Shown here one piece after another: positions 23,952-32,836 of a DNA stretch of 64,000 bases (position 1 is its first letter; the number at the start of each line of letters is the position of its first letter). The DNA is from Lysinibacillus_B sp036662795 (GTDB lineage Bacteria > Bacillota > Bacilli > Bacillales_A > Planococcaceae). The notes beneath the pieces were generated by a model. It worked only from the letters and a program-made list of their open reading frames with translations, was not told the DNA's origin and did not search any database. The stretch lies in NCBI RefSeq assembly GCF_036662795.1, contig NZ_JBAFWZ010000012.1, positions 1-64,000 on the forward strand. The letters are read 5' to 3'. A program made the position numbers and the translations under genes.

Positions 23952-24827
23952 ATGGAATGGTTACAGCAGCTTGTGAACGGTATTTCAGTTGGAAGTATCT
24001 ATGCGCTAATCGCTCTTGGCTATACGATGGTTTACGGAATTATTAAGCTTATTAACTTCGCCCATGGGGATGTATTTATGCTAGGTGCCTTCATCGGATT
24101 TTTTGCAATTGTCCGTTGGGAAATGCATTTTATACCAGCTCTATTATTAGCTATGGTGCTTTGTGCAGTCATTGGAGTCATTATTGAAAGGGTTGCGTAT
24201 AAGCGTCTTCGGAATGCAACACGAATTGCGGCTTTAATTACAGCTATTGGGGTTTCGTTGTTAATAGAATACACAGTGATTTTCTTCCGTGGTGCTTCGA
24301 CAGAGGCATATCCAGAGGTTTTTAAAATAAAATCATTTGATGTTTTCGGTGTACAAATTAGTACGAAGGCGATTTTAGTTTTAGTGATTTCAATCATCTT
24401 AATGGTTATTCTGCAATTTATTGTTCATAAAACAAAAATCGGGAAGGCGATGCGGGCGGTATCTCACGATGCAGATGCGGCACGTTTAATGGGGATTAAC
24501 GTTGATAATACAATTTCGGCAACATTTGCAATCGGTTCAGCCTTAGCAGGAGCGGCAGGTGTAATTTTTGGGATATATTACAATCGAATTGAACCATTAA
24601 TGGGTATCTTACCTGGCTTGAAGGCATTCGTTGCAGCAGTACTTGGTGGTATTGGAAGCATTCCAGGTGCAATGGTTGGCGGAATGATCCTTGGCGTAGT
24701 GGAAACAGTTGTTAGTGCCCTTGGCTATTCCTTATGGCGAGATGCAGCAGCCTTCGTAATATTGATTTTAATTTTAATTTTACGACCAGCGGGTATTTTT
24801 GGTAAAAATACTCGTGAGAAAGTGTAG
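23952..24827 (+). CDS. livH: branched-chain amino-acid ABC permease LivH
   Basis: A 291-residue inner-membrane permease with about eight helices. It shows the LivH family start (QQLVNGISVGSIYALIALGYTMVYGI) and the EAA-like loop RAVSHDADAARLMGI (about 168-182) that contacts the ATPase, then GGIGSIPGAMVGG. Length and motifs are standard. GGGGAG precedes the ATG. It forms the transmembrane heterodimer with LivM. Confidence 0.94.
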   Translation: MEWLQQLVNGISVGSIYALIALGYTMVYGIIKLINFAHGDVFMLGAFIGFFAIVRWEMHFIPALLLAMVLCAVIGVIIERVAYKRLRNATRIAALITAIGVSLLIEYTVIFFRGASTEAYPEVFKIKSFDVFGVQISTKAILVLVISIILMVILQFIVHKTKIGKAMRAVSHDADAARLMGINVDNTISATFAIGSALAGAAGVIFGIYYNRIEPLMGILPGLKAFVAAVLGGIGSIPGAMVGGMILGVVETVVSALGYSLWRDAAAFVILILILILRPAGIFGKNTREKV

Positions 24828-24836
24828 GTGGGCGAC

Positions 24837-25775
24837 ATGAAGAAGTCTAAAGTTTTTTGGGGCTATATAATCTTAGCGCTAGTAATCTATGCCGTCGTGC
24901 AAGTTTTAATTAATACAGGTACGATTAATTATACGTATCAAAATTTATTAATTACGATGTGTATTAATATAATGCTAGCTGTCAGTTTGCATTTAATTAT
25001 CGGTGTTACCGGTCAGTTCTCGATTGGACATGCAGGCTTCTTAGCGGTTGGTGCTTATGTTTCAGGGATTTGTACGATGAAGTTTGAGTTGCCGTTTGTT
25101 ACGGCAATTATTATTGGTGCAGTTGTAGCAGCTTTAGTAGGGTTACTTGTTGGAATTCCAACGCTACGTTTAAAGGGCGACTATTTAGCAATCGCAACAC
25201 TCGGTTTTGCAGAAATTATTCGTATTTTCTTCTTAAACATGGATTATGTGGGTGGCGCGTCAGGGATGCAGGTTACACACCAATCCACTTGGACATATGC
25301 ATTCCTTTGTGTAGTTATCACTATTTTAGTCATTGCGAATTTTACGAAATCCCGCCACGGTAGAGCGTGTATTTCTATACGTGAGGATGAAATTGCTGCA
25401 GATGCAATGGGGATTAACACGACGTACTATAAAGTAGCTGCGTTCGTAATTGGTTCCTTATTTGCAGGGGTGGCAGGCGCAATTTACGCACATAATTTCT
25501 ATATTTTACTACCAACAACCTTCAACTTCTTAAAGTCTTTTGATATTTTAATTTTTGTTGTACTTGGTGGGCTAGGTAGTTTATCTGGATCTGTAATTGC
25601 CGCAATTTTCTTAACACTTGTATCGAATTATTTACAGGAATTCTCAGAAACACGGATGATCATTTATTCGTTAGTTTTAATCCTTGTGATGCTCTATCGT
25701 CCTAAAGGGTTAATGGGAACAAAAGAAATCACAGATTATTTGAAGTTTGGTAAAAAAGGAGGTACGAAGATATGA
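24837..25775 (+). CDS. livM: branched-chain amino-acid ABC permease LivM
   Basis: A permease of about 312 residues with eight to ten helices. Typical pieces are GQFSIGHAGFLAVGAY near residue 60, LRLKGDYLAIATLGFAEIIR, the coupling loop GRACISIREDEIAADAMGI, and LGGLGSLSGSVIAA. ATG at 24837 follows AGGTGGG and begins nine bases after the livH stop. Its stop overlaps the livG start by ATGA, indicating translational coupling. Confidence 0.94.
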   Translation: MKKSKVFWGYIILALVIYAVVQVLINTGTINYTYQNLLITMCINIMLAVSLHLIIGVTGQFSIGHAGFLAVGAYVSGICTMKFELPFVTAIIIGAVVAALVGLLVGIPTLRLKGDYLAIATLGFAEIIRIFFLNMDYVGGASGMQVTHQSTWTYAFLCVVITILVIANFTKSRHGRACISIREDEIAADAMGINTTYYKVAAFVIGSLFAGVAGAIYAHNFYILLPTTFNFLKSFDILIFVVLGGLGSLSGSVIAAIFLTLVSNYLQEFSETRMIIYSLVLILVMLYRPKGLMGTKEITDYLKFGKKGGTKI

Positions 25776-26545
25776 GTACACTTCTTCAGGTCGAAAATTT
25801 AGGTATTACATTCGGTGGGCTAAAGGCTGTTCAAAAGGTTGATATATATATAAATAAAGGCGAATTAATTGGTCTAATTGGTCCGAATGGCGCGGGGAAA
25901 ACGACCACGTTCAATATGCTAACGGGTGTTTATGCACCTACAGAAGGATCGATTATATTTAATGGAAAATCGATTGCAGGATTAGATCCGTATAAGGTAA
26001 CGCGCGGTGGAATCAGTCGTACGTTTCAAAATATTCGTCTATTTAAAGAGCTGTCGGTGCTAGATAATGTAAAAGTAGCAAATCATTCTTTAGCCAACCA
26101 TAACATATTATCCTCCATTTTCCGCTTACCAAAGCATTTCTCTGGTGAGGAAAAGATGGAAAAGGAATCATTAGAATTTCTAAAAATTTTTGAGTTAGAT
26201 GGCTACAAGGATGAGCTAGCGAAAAATTTGCCTTACGGAATGCAACGTCGATTAGAAATTGCACGTGCACTTGCTGCGGGTCCACAGCTATTGTTGTTAG
26301 ATGAACCGGCAGCTGGGATGAACCCACAGGAGACACAAGCTTTAATGGAATTAATTGCATTCATTCGTAAGGAGTTTGGATTGACCATTCTATTAATCGA
26401 GCATGATATGCATTTAGTAATGGGGATTTGTGAGCGAATCTACGTGCTAGATCATGGACAATTAATTGCAGAGGGTACACCAGAAGAAATTCGTTCGAAT
26501 CCGGTTGTCATCGAAGCGTATTTAGGTGAGGAGGTTACGGAATAA
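25772..26545 (+). CDS. livG: branched-chain amino-acid ABC ATPase LivG
   Basis: A 257-residue ATPase with Walker A GPNGAGKTT (about 38), Q-loop TFQNIRLF, a signature region NLPYGMQRRLEIARAL where the ABC signature is the LivG-type PYGMQRR instead of LSGGQ, Walker B LLLLDEPAAGM, and the switch His IEHDMHL. It ends with the BCA-type tail EAYLGEE. The start overlaps livM by 4 nt, and livF begins 2 nt after the stop. Confidence 0.95.
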   Translation: MSTLLQVENLGITFGGLKAVQKVDIYINKGELIGLIGPNGAGKTTTFNMLTGVYAPTEGSIIFNGKSIAGLDPYKVTRGGISRTFQNIRLFKELSVLDNVKVANHSLANHNILSSIFRLPKHFSGEEKMEKESLEFLKIFELDGYKDELAKNLPYGMQRRLEIARALAAGPQLLLLDEPAAGMNPQETQALMELIAFIRKEFGLTILLIEHDMHLVMGICERIYVLDHGQLIAEGTPEEIRSNPVVIEAYLGEEVTE

Positions 26546-26546
26546 T

Positions 26547-27254
26547 ATGCTAAAGGTAAATGATATCGATGTATATTATGGCAATATTCAAGCATTGCGT
26601 GGCATCTCCTTAGAGGTAAATGAAGGTGAGATTGTTACTTTAATCGGAGCAAATGGTGCAGGGAAAAGTACATTATTGAAAACATTGTCAGGTCTGCTGA
26701 AGCCAAAGCGGGGCTCTATTGAATATTTAGGAGCAGCCATTGATGGAAAGCCGGCACAATCTATTGTGAAAGTAGGTATTTCCCATGTTCCGGAAGGGCG
26801 TCGTGTTTTTGCTAATATGACGGTAGAAGAGAATTTAGATCTTGGCGCCTACTTACGTAAGGATCGGGATGGTATAAAAAAGGATATGGCTCATGTGTAT
26901 GAATTATTTCCACGTCTGCACGAGCGTAGGAAGCAAATCTCCGGTACGTTATCAGGTGGAGAACAGCAAATGTTGGCAATGGGGCGTGCACTCATGGCAA
27001 AGCCAAAGCTTATTTTAATGGATGAGCCGTCAATGGGTTTAGCACCATTAATGGTAAAAAACATTTTTAATATTATCGAAACCGTTAATAAAGAAGGTGT
27101 AACGGTACTGCTAGTAGAGCAAAATGCCAATATGGCTTTATCTGTAGCGGATCGAGCGTATGTACTAGAAACAGGGAATATCGTATTGTCGGGTACAGCT
27201 AAAGAATTACAGGAAAGTGAAGAGGTACGAGCTGCTTATTTAGGTGGTTTGTAA
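26547..27254 (+). CDS. livF: branched-chain amino-acid ABC ATPase LivF
   Basis: About 235 residues. Walker A GANGAGKST, signature LSGGEQQMLAMGRALM, Walker B LILMDEPSMGL, and the switch residue in LLVEQNANMAL, where LivF-type proteins have Gln for His. It ends VRAAYLGGL. ATG at 26547 follows the GAGGAGG located within the end of livG. It completes the livJHMGF set and would pair with LivG. Confidence 0.95.
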   Translation: MLKVNDIDVYYGNIQALRGISLEVNEGEIVTLIGANGAGKSTLLKTLSGLLKPKRGSIEYLGAAIDGKPAQSIVKVGISHVPEGRRVFANMTVEENLDLGAYLRKDRDGIKKDMAHVYELFPRLHERRKQISGTLSGGEQQMLAMGRALMAKPKLILMDEPSMGLAPLMVKNIFNIIETVNKEGVTVLLVEQNANMALSVADRAYVLETGNIVLSGTAKELQESEEVRAAYLGGL

Positions 27255-27314
27255 TCAATCTTATTTTCAGGCGGGGCGTATTTTGTTATTGTGTAGTATA
27301 AAGGAGTGGACATC

Positions 27315-27812
27315 ATGAAATTTTCAGCACAATACTATATTGAGAACTTAAACTTAATTGCTCATAAGGAAGGTGGCTACTATGCTTCCACGTTTACAGG
27401 CGAAGAACAGGTGGAAACAGCACAAGGCGCGCGACCGGGTTATACGAGCATCTATTTTTTACTTCGTTCACAAGATATCTCGCATTTGCACCGTTTAAAA
27501 TCGGATGAGCTTTGGTACTATCATGCAGGTAGCCCGCTCACTGTGCATATTATTTACGAGGATGGCACATATGAAGCGAAAAAGCTTGGTTTAAATATTG
27601 AAAATGGCGAAGCTCCGCAAATCGTTGTACCGAAAAATGCTATTTTTGGTTCATCAGTTGATGAAGCACATACATTCAGCTTAGTAGGCTGTATGGTTTC
27701 ACCTGGCTTTGATTATGCGGATTTTGAATTGTTTACACAGGAAGAATTGATTGCTCAGTATCCACAGCACGAAGCAGTCATTCGTAAAATGGCATATGAA
27801 ATATTAGACTAA
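27315..27812 (+). CDS. cupin family protein (DUF985)
   Basis: A 165-residue single-domain cupin of the DUF985 group: YYIENLNLIAHKEGGYYAST at the N-terminus, YTSIYFLLRSQDISHLHRLKSDELWYYHAGSP with the His/Glu metal positions, and GCMVSPGFDYADFEL near the end. ATG at 27315 has AAGGAG 8 nt upstream. It follows the liv operon by about 60 bp and may be read with it. The substrate is unknown. Confidence 0.88.
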   Translation: MKFSAQYYIENLNLIAHKEGGYYASTFTGEEQVETAQGARPGYTSIYFLLRSQDISHLHRLKSDELWYYHAGSPLTVHIIYEDGTYEAKKLGLNIENGEAPQIVVPKNAIFGSSVDEAHTFSLVGCMVSPGFDYADFELFTQEELIAQYPQHEAVIRKMAYEILD

Positions 27813-27813
27813 A

Positions 27814-27860
27814 AAACAGCCCTATCTTTGAGGAATTTCAGAGATAGGGCTGTTGTTTCT
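27814..27860. terminator. bidirectional terminator
   Basis: The long stem AACAGCCCTATCTTTGA with its complement TCAGAGATAGGGCTGTT lies between convergent genes. Confidence 0.88.
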
Positions 27861-27887
27861 AAGAAAACAGGGCCGCTTGTACTTTTC

Positions 27888-28607
27888 TTACCAATCAATC
27901 GTTTCAGGATATTTAAGAGTGATTTCAAGTTCATGCAATGAATTTTTTGTTACTTTGGCTGCACTAAGGAGCTGATCTTTTAATGCCGCATAATTTTCAT
28001 CTTCAATTAATAAGCGGATGGCGAAAGCAGCAATATGACTTTCACGCTCCTCTTTTGACAGCGCAAGATACTCCAGATTAAGGACATCTACGTACTGTGT
28101 AGCATAGCGGAAATACGCAGGTTGCTTGGAGTGCAGCATTTGAATGAAGACGTTATAATGCTCCTCATCAATTAATTCTTTTAAACTATCAGCGATCAAT
28201 GCTTGAAAACGTCTAATGACGGCAATACTAATATTCCAATCTGAATTATCGATCATTTCCTGATGCAAGCGAATAAAATCATTTAAAGCAATGGCCGTAA
28301 AAATTAACTCTGGTAGTAGAACTTCAACTGAGAAGTAAACATTTTTTTGTGGTGCAATTATTTTTTTCTCAATTTCAAGACCTTTATGTATACCGTTCGT
28401 AATGAACTCGACATTACGCTCCCCCTTCATCGCATGCCGTAATTCTAAACATACGCCTAGAATTCGATTGCGTGCTCCCTGGAAGTCGTAATATCGATTT
28501 TCATCTCCTGTTACTTGATAAATGGCGGTTAAAAGCTCATCAATGTCCCAGTAGTCGCCGCTAATACGAGCGCCTGTTAAAAGTTCGGTAGGTTCAACTG
28601 TCAGCAT
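27888..28607 (-). CDS. hypothetical protein
   Basis: A 239-residue soluble, mostly helical protein. The start MLTVEPTELLTGARISGDYWDIDELLTAI and the middle VLLPELIFTAIALNDFIRLHQ recall uncharacterised Bacillales proteins of the DUF6904 type, a tentative match from memory. There is no signal peptide and no catalytic motif. It is read leftward, directly downstream of rluF, and probably cotranscribed with it (26 nt gap). Confidence 0.65.
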   Translation of the reverse strand: MLTVEPTELLTGARISGDYWDIDELLTAIYQVTGDENRYYDFQGARNRILGVCLELRHAMKGERNVEFITNGIHKGLEIEKKIIAPQKNVYFSVEVLLPELIFTAIALNDFIRLHQEMIDNSDWNISIAVIRRFQALIADSLKELIDEEHYNVFIQMLHSKQPAYFRYATQYVDVLNLEYLALSKEERESHIAAFAIRLLIEDENYAALKDQLLSAAKVTKNSLHELEITLKYPETIDW

Positions 28608-28632
28608 ACAAACTCATCCCCTTTAATGAATG

Positions 28633-29331
28633 CTACTGTTTATAGTGTAGTAATTGAAATAGCTCTGATCGTTCTTTTTCAGTTAAATCTCGCCATTGTC
28701 CAACCTTTAAATTGCCTAAGTGAATATTCATTATACGAATACGTTGAAGCCGACGTACAGAATAGCCTAGTGCTGAACACATGCGGCGAATTTGGCGATT
28801 CAGTCCCTGCTCTAAAATAATTTTGAATACGGTATTGGATACCTTTTCAACTCGGCATGGTAGTGTTTTTGTATCTAATATTTCAACGCCAGCTGCCATG
28901 TTTCGTAGGAATGTCTCGGTAATAGGTTTATCGACTTGTACAACATATTCCTTCTCATGATGGTGTTCCGCCCGTAGTATCTCATTGACGATATCACCAT
29001 CATTCGTCAGCAGTAACAGTCCTTCAGAATCTTTATCAAGTCGGCCAATATGAAAAATACGTAGCGGATGATTGACAAAGTCCACAACATTTCCTTTAAT
29101 ATGACGTTCCGTTGTACTCGTAATGCCGACCGGTTTATTCAGTGCAATATACACAAGCTGCTCCTCTTTTTGAACAGGCTTGCCATCTACACAAACCGAG
29201 TCGCCCTCTGTTACTTTACTACCTACAGTAGCTAGCACACCGTTAATCGTCACATGGCCATCCTCAATCCATTTATCTGCACCTCTTCGCGATACGATGC
29301 CAGCCTCACTTAAAAATTTATTTATACGCAT
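28633..29331 (-). CDS. rluF: 23S rRNA pseudouridine synthase, RluF-like
   Basis: A 232-residue RsuA/RluB-group synthase. An S4 RNA-binding domain (RINKFLSEAGIVSRRGADKWI) is followed by the catalytic domain with IGRLDKDSEGLLLLTNDGD, where the Asp of RLD is the nucleophile, and the LEQGLNRQIRRMCSALGY motif. The SRRGADKWIEDG and GLNRQIRRM details favour RluF (E. coli U2604) over RsuA. AAGGTG precedes the ATG. Confidence 0.88.
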   Translation of the reverse strand: MRINKFLSEAGIVSRRGADKWIEDGHVTINGVLATVGSKVTEGDSVCVDGKPVQKEEQLVYIALNKPVGITSTTERHIKGNVVDFVNHPLRIFHIGRLDKDSEGLLLLTNDGDIVNEILRAEHHHEKEYVVQVDKPITETFLRNMAAGVEILDTKTLPCRVEKVSNTVFKIILEQGLNRQIRRMCSALGYSVRRLQRIRIMNIHLGNLKVGQWRDLTEKERSELFQLLHYKQ

Positions 29332-29792
29332 ATTTTTTCACCTTCTTTAACAATAGTTTCAGTATACATGATGGACCACTGTTAAAAGAAGTAGACCTTG
29401 TAAATTACTAATAAATTTTAACCAATATGTTCTGAAAATGCCCTAACTCTTCGCATAATTGAACATGTATAAAGCATAAGTTGATAGGGTGGGTTAAAAA
29501 CCTAAATAGTGTTATTTTTCATTGTCATATAAACCTCTATTAGATAATAAACATAATAATGAAATACCAGGCATATTCATCATCATAAAAAATATCAATA
29601 CAATTTAGAGTTTCTATAATAACTAGATTCATTGAATTCTATAAATTCAGAAAAAAGATAGTTTTGTATCGATAATGTTTCTGTTTTCTGATAATATTAT
29701 GGTTGTAATACCTTTTTCTTACACATTTGTGTTGATTGCCAGATGTGTTCAGAAAAAGGTATGGAATAAAAATGTAAAGGGGAGAATTTTCA
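29332..29792 (+). promoter_or_regulatory. control region of the aldehyde dehydrogenase gene with a long hairpin
   Basis: The first 370 bp are AT-rich and show no gene. At 29708-29762 a long imperfect hairpin forms: ATACCTTTTTCT pairs with AGAAAAAGGTAT (12 bp) and, inside, ACACAT pairs with ATGTGT. It ends 30 bp before the start codon and is not followed by a T-run, so it looks like an operator or a leader structure rather than a terminator. AAAGGGGAG precedes the ATG. Confidence 0.5.
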
Positions 29793-31313
29793 ATGGTTTA
29801 TGCATTTCCAAACACAGAAGGCGCAGTTGTAAATTTCAAGGAACGTTACGACAACTATATCGGAGGTAAATGGACACCACCGGTAAAAGGGCAATATTTT
29901 GATAATATTTCACCCGTCACTGGAAAAGTATTTACACAAGCAGCACGCTCTACGGAAGAAGATATCGAACTAGCATTAGATGCAGCACATGAAGCGAAGG
30001 ATGCCTGGGGTGCAACATCAGCTACTGAGCGAAGCAATATTTTATTAAAGATTGCTAATCGCATAGAGGAAAACTTAGAAGTGTTAGCTGTGGCGGAAAC
30101 TTGGGACAACGGTAAAGCTGTACGTGAAACATTAAATGCTGATTTACCACTGGCAATCGATCACTTCCGCTATTTTGCAGGTGCAATCCGTGCTCAAGAA
30201 GGAAACCTGAGTCAAATTGATAATGATACAGTGGCATACCATTTCCATGAGCCGATTGGTGTTGTGGGACAAATCATCCCGTGGAACTTCCCTTTACTGA
30301 TGGCCGTTTGGAAGCTAGCACCAGCACTGGCTGCAGGAAACTGTGTTGTGCTAAAACCAGCGGAACAAACGCCAGTTTCAATCATGGTGTTAGTAGAATT
30401 AATTGAAGATTTATTACCTCCGGGTGTACTCAATATTGTAAATGGTTTCGGCTTAGAGGCAGGGAAGCCCCTTGCGCAAAGTCAGCGTATTGGTAAGATT
30501 GCCTTCACTGGTGAAACAACAACAGGCCGTTTAATTATGCAATATGCATCTCAAAACCTTATTCCAGTTACACTAGAGTTAGGTGGGAAATCACCAAATA
30601 TTTTCTTTGAAGATATTATGGATCAAGACGATGAATTTTTAGATAAAGCTGTAGAAGGTTTTGTTCTGTTTGCACTAAATCAAGGTGAAGTATGTACTTG
30701 TCCATCCCGTGCGCTTATTCAGGAATCTATTTACGATAAATTTATGGAGCGTGTTTTACAGCGAGTAGAGGCGATTCAAACAGGAAATCCACTAGATCCG
30801 AATACGATGATGGGTGCTCAAGCATCCTCAGAGCAGATGGAGAAAATTCTATCTTATTTGGATATAGGAAAACAGGAAGGCGCAGAAGTGTTAATCGGTG
30901 GCGATCGTAATGAGCTAGAGGGCGATTTTACAAACGGTTTCTATATTAAGCCTACAGTATTTAAAGGAAATAATAAAATGCGTATTTTCCAAGAAGAGAT
31001 TTTTGGACCAGTTGTTGCTGTAACTACGTTTAAAACGAAGGAAGAGGCTCTGGAAATTGCAAATGATACATTATACGGCCTAGGCTCTGGTATTTGGACA
31101 CGTGATATTAATACGGCGTATCGCTTTGGACGTGAGATTCAAGCTGGGCGTGTGTGGACAAACTGCTATCACCAATACCCAGCACATGCTGCATTTGGCG
31201 GCTACAAAATGTCAGGTGTAGGCCGAGAAAATCATAAGATGATGTTAAGTCATTATCAACAAACGAAAAACTTATTAGTGAGCTACAATCCAAATAAGCT
31301 AGGGTTCTTCTAA
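29793..31313 (+). CDS. NAD-dependent aldehyde dehydrogenase, AldB/ExaC type
   Basis: A 506-residue aldehyde dehydrogenase that oxidises short aldehydes such as acetaldehyde to acids. Key pieces are GQIIPWNFPLLMAVWKLAPAL (cofactor site), VTLELGGKSPNIFF with the general-base Glu, and NQGEVCTCPSRAL with the catalytic Cys. The N-terminal YDNYIGGKWTPPVKG and C-terminal FGGYKMSGVGRENHKMML match the AldB group. The next gene is DUF779, a frequent partner of this subtype. It is likely induced by alcohol or aldehyde through the upstream hairpin region; that is inference. Confidence 0.92.
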   Translation: MVYAFPNTEGAVVNFKERYDNYIGGKWTPPVKGQYFDNISPVTGKVFTQAARSTEEDIELALDAAHEAKDAWGATSATERSNILLKIANRIEENLEVLAVAETWDNGKAVRETLNADLPLAIDHFRYFAGAIRAQEGNLSQIDNDTVAYHFHEPIGVVGQIIPWNFPLLMAVWKLAPALAAGNCVVLKPAEQTPVSIMVLVELIEDLLPPGVLNIVNGFGLEAGKPLAQSQRIGKIAFTGETTTGRLIMQYASQNLIPVTLELGGKSPNIFFEDIMDQDDEFLDKAVEGFVLFALNQGEVCTCPSRALIQESIYDKFMERVLQRVEAIQTGNPLDPNTMMGAQASSEQMEKILSYLDIGKQEGAEVLIGGDRNELEGDFTNGFYIKPTVFKGNNKMRIFQEEIFGPVVAVTTFKTKEEALEIANDTLYGLGSGIWTRDINTAYRFGREIQAGRVWTNCYHQYPAHAAFGGYKMSGVGRENHKMMLSHYQQTKNLLVSYNPNKLGFF

Positions 31314-31331
31314 ACGATAGGAGGTGCTCGT

Positions 31332-31685
31332 GTGCTACAGCGAGTCATTGCGACGGAAGCTGCACTGGCATTAATCGAGTTACTAAAGGAACGGCACGGC
31401 GCGATTATGTTTCACCAATCTGGGGGCTGCTGTGATGGATCATCGCCAATGTGCTATGAGCAGGGCGACCTTCTTATAGGAACACAGGATGTATTACTGG
31501 GTGAAATTGGTGAATGTCCGTTTTATATGCATAAGAATCAATTTGACTATTGGAAGCATACGCAGCTTATCATTGATGTAGTGGACGGAAGAGGCGGCAT
31601 GTTTTCCTTAGAAGGAGTAGAAGGTAAGCGATTTTTAACAAGATCGCGTGCTTTTACGAAAGAGGAATTAGCCGAGCTTTCATAA
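31332..31685 (+). CDS. DUF779 family protein
   Basis: A 117-residue protein: FHQSGGCCDGSSPMCY, with a Cys cluster, then the DVLLGEIGECPFYM segment and DVVDGRGGMFSLEGVEGKRFLTRSR. This is the DUF779 pattern, almost always encoded beside AldB-type dehydrogenases, as here (18 nt downstream). Two Cys-rich segments suggest metal or redox function. The start is GTG at 31332, with AGGAGGT 6 nt upstream. Confidence 0.92.
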   Translation: MLQRVIATEAALALIELLKERHGAIMFHQSGGCCDGSSPMCYEQGDLLIGTQDVLLGEIGECPFYMHKNQFDYWKHTQLIIDVVDGRGGMFSLEGVEGKRFLTRSRAFTKEELAELS

Positions 31686-31696
31686 GAACGTTATAC

Positions 31697-31732
31697 CTTT
31701 GCGCCAAGTTCGTATGGCGCAAAGTTTTTTTA
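31697..31732 (+). terminator. intrinsic terminator
   Basis: The stem CTTTGCGCCA/TGGCGCAAAG is followed by seven T. It ends the aldehyde dehydrogenase-DUF779 operon. Confidence 0.9.
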
Positions 31733-31790
31733 TTTTCAGATGAAACGTTAAGATGGGGTAAAACGTATTTAATGGAAAGGAGTGGTGGAA

Positions 31791-32771
31791 ATGTATGTGG
31801 ACTTTATACGTCAACTAGAATTGAACTATAGGAAAGTTTTTAATTATACAGGAGGCGCTCCGGACCTACGTGTAGTCGTTTCCATGGCAGCGCAATATAC
31901 GTTTGCTGGGGCTGTGTACAGTGGAGTTCGTCATCAAGAAGTTGTTGATAGAATTGAGCAAGGCGAATCATTTTTGAGTATTTTCCGTACATTTGGAGGC
32001 CAAGCGGGAATGCAATTAAAGCTGGCTGCTCACTTATTATTAAACGGGAATGTAGAGGAGGAAATTTTAAGGCTTAAAAAGAATGATGCACTCCTACAAG
32101 AATGCAAATTTGCTCGTTCCCCGTACCGAGTGGTGAGCGCGTTATTTGTAGAGGATACGGCCCATGCAGTACGGGCATTGGCATTACATAGAGCGATGAA
32201 TAAGCACCACCCGATTTTAACGACGAAAAGTGATTTTCCTTATGCTATTTTGCTAACAGCTGGAAATGAAGATGATGTACATATACGGGCGAAAACGATG
32301 CATGAATACTATATTCGACTAAAAGAATTAGACTTTAAAATGGGCGATACGTTGCAATCCTTAACACAGCTTATGACGTTGTATAGCGCACAGTATGAAG
32401 AACAGTTTGCGTTATATGTGGCGAAGCTAAAGGATGAGCTAGAGCAACGAGACGTCAAAGTGAAAAAACTACATTATCCGTTTATCGGGATTTTAGCGTT
32501 AACAGCGACCGATACACAGTTTATCGAGAATATTATTGATTTACATAAGGGATTAACTTCATTAAAAATGTTTAAGGGTGTAGAGGAGTTAGCGTTAGTC
32601 GTTGCAATTCAAAAGCTAGTAAAGGATTATGGGGCGGTACAAGAAGTCATCGATGTTAGCAAATATAGTAGATGGCAGGAGCTTCTCGAGTTTAGTGAAT
32701 TTTTTGTTTGCTTCCCATCGGCTATTTCTAATGGAATCGGTGAGATATTTAACGTGGATTTTAATTTGTAG
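31791..32771 (+). CDS. DUF4003 family protein
   Basis: A 326-residue soluble, helical protein that fits DUF4003 of Bacillales (GGAPDLRVVVSMAAQYTFAG near the N-terminus; FARSPYRVVSALFV; HEYYIRLKELDFKMGDTLQSLTQL). The function is unknown. ATG at 31791 has AAAGGAG 8 nt upstream. It stands between two aldehyde dehydrogenase units and may be cotranscribed with the second. Confidence 0.8.
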   Translation: MYVDFIRQLELNYRKVFNYTGGAPDLRVVVSMAAQYTFAGAVYSGVRHQEVVDRIEQGESFLSIFRTFGGQAGMQLKLAAHLLLNGNVEEEILRLKKNDALLQECKFARSPYRVVSALFVEDTAHAVRALALHRAMNKHHPILTTKSDFPYAILLTAGNEDDVHIRAKTMHEYYIRLKELDFKMGDTLQSLTQLMTLYSAQYEEQFALYVAKLKDELEQRDVKVKKLHYPFIGILALTATDTQFIENIIDLHKGLTSLKMFKGVEELALVVAIQKLVKDYGAVQEVIDVSKYSRWQELLEFSEFFVCFPSAISNGIGEIFNVDFNL

Positions 32772-32836
32772 ATGCGCTACCATTTCAATAAACATTACAG
32801 TTTACGTAGTGAACATTGTTGGAGGTGCAATTAATA

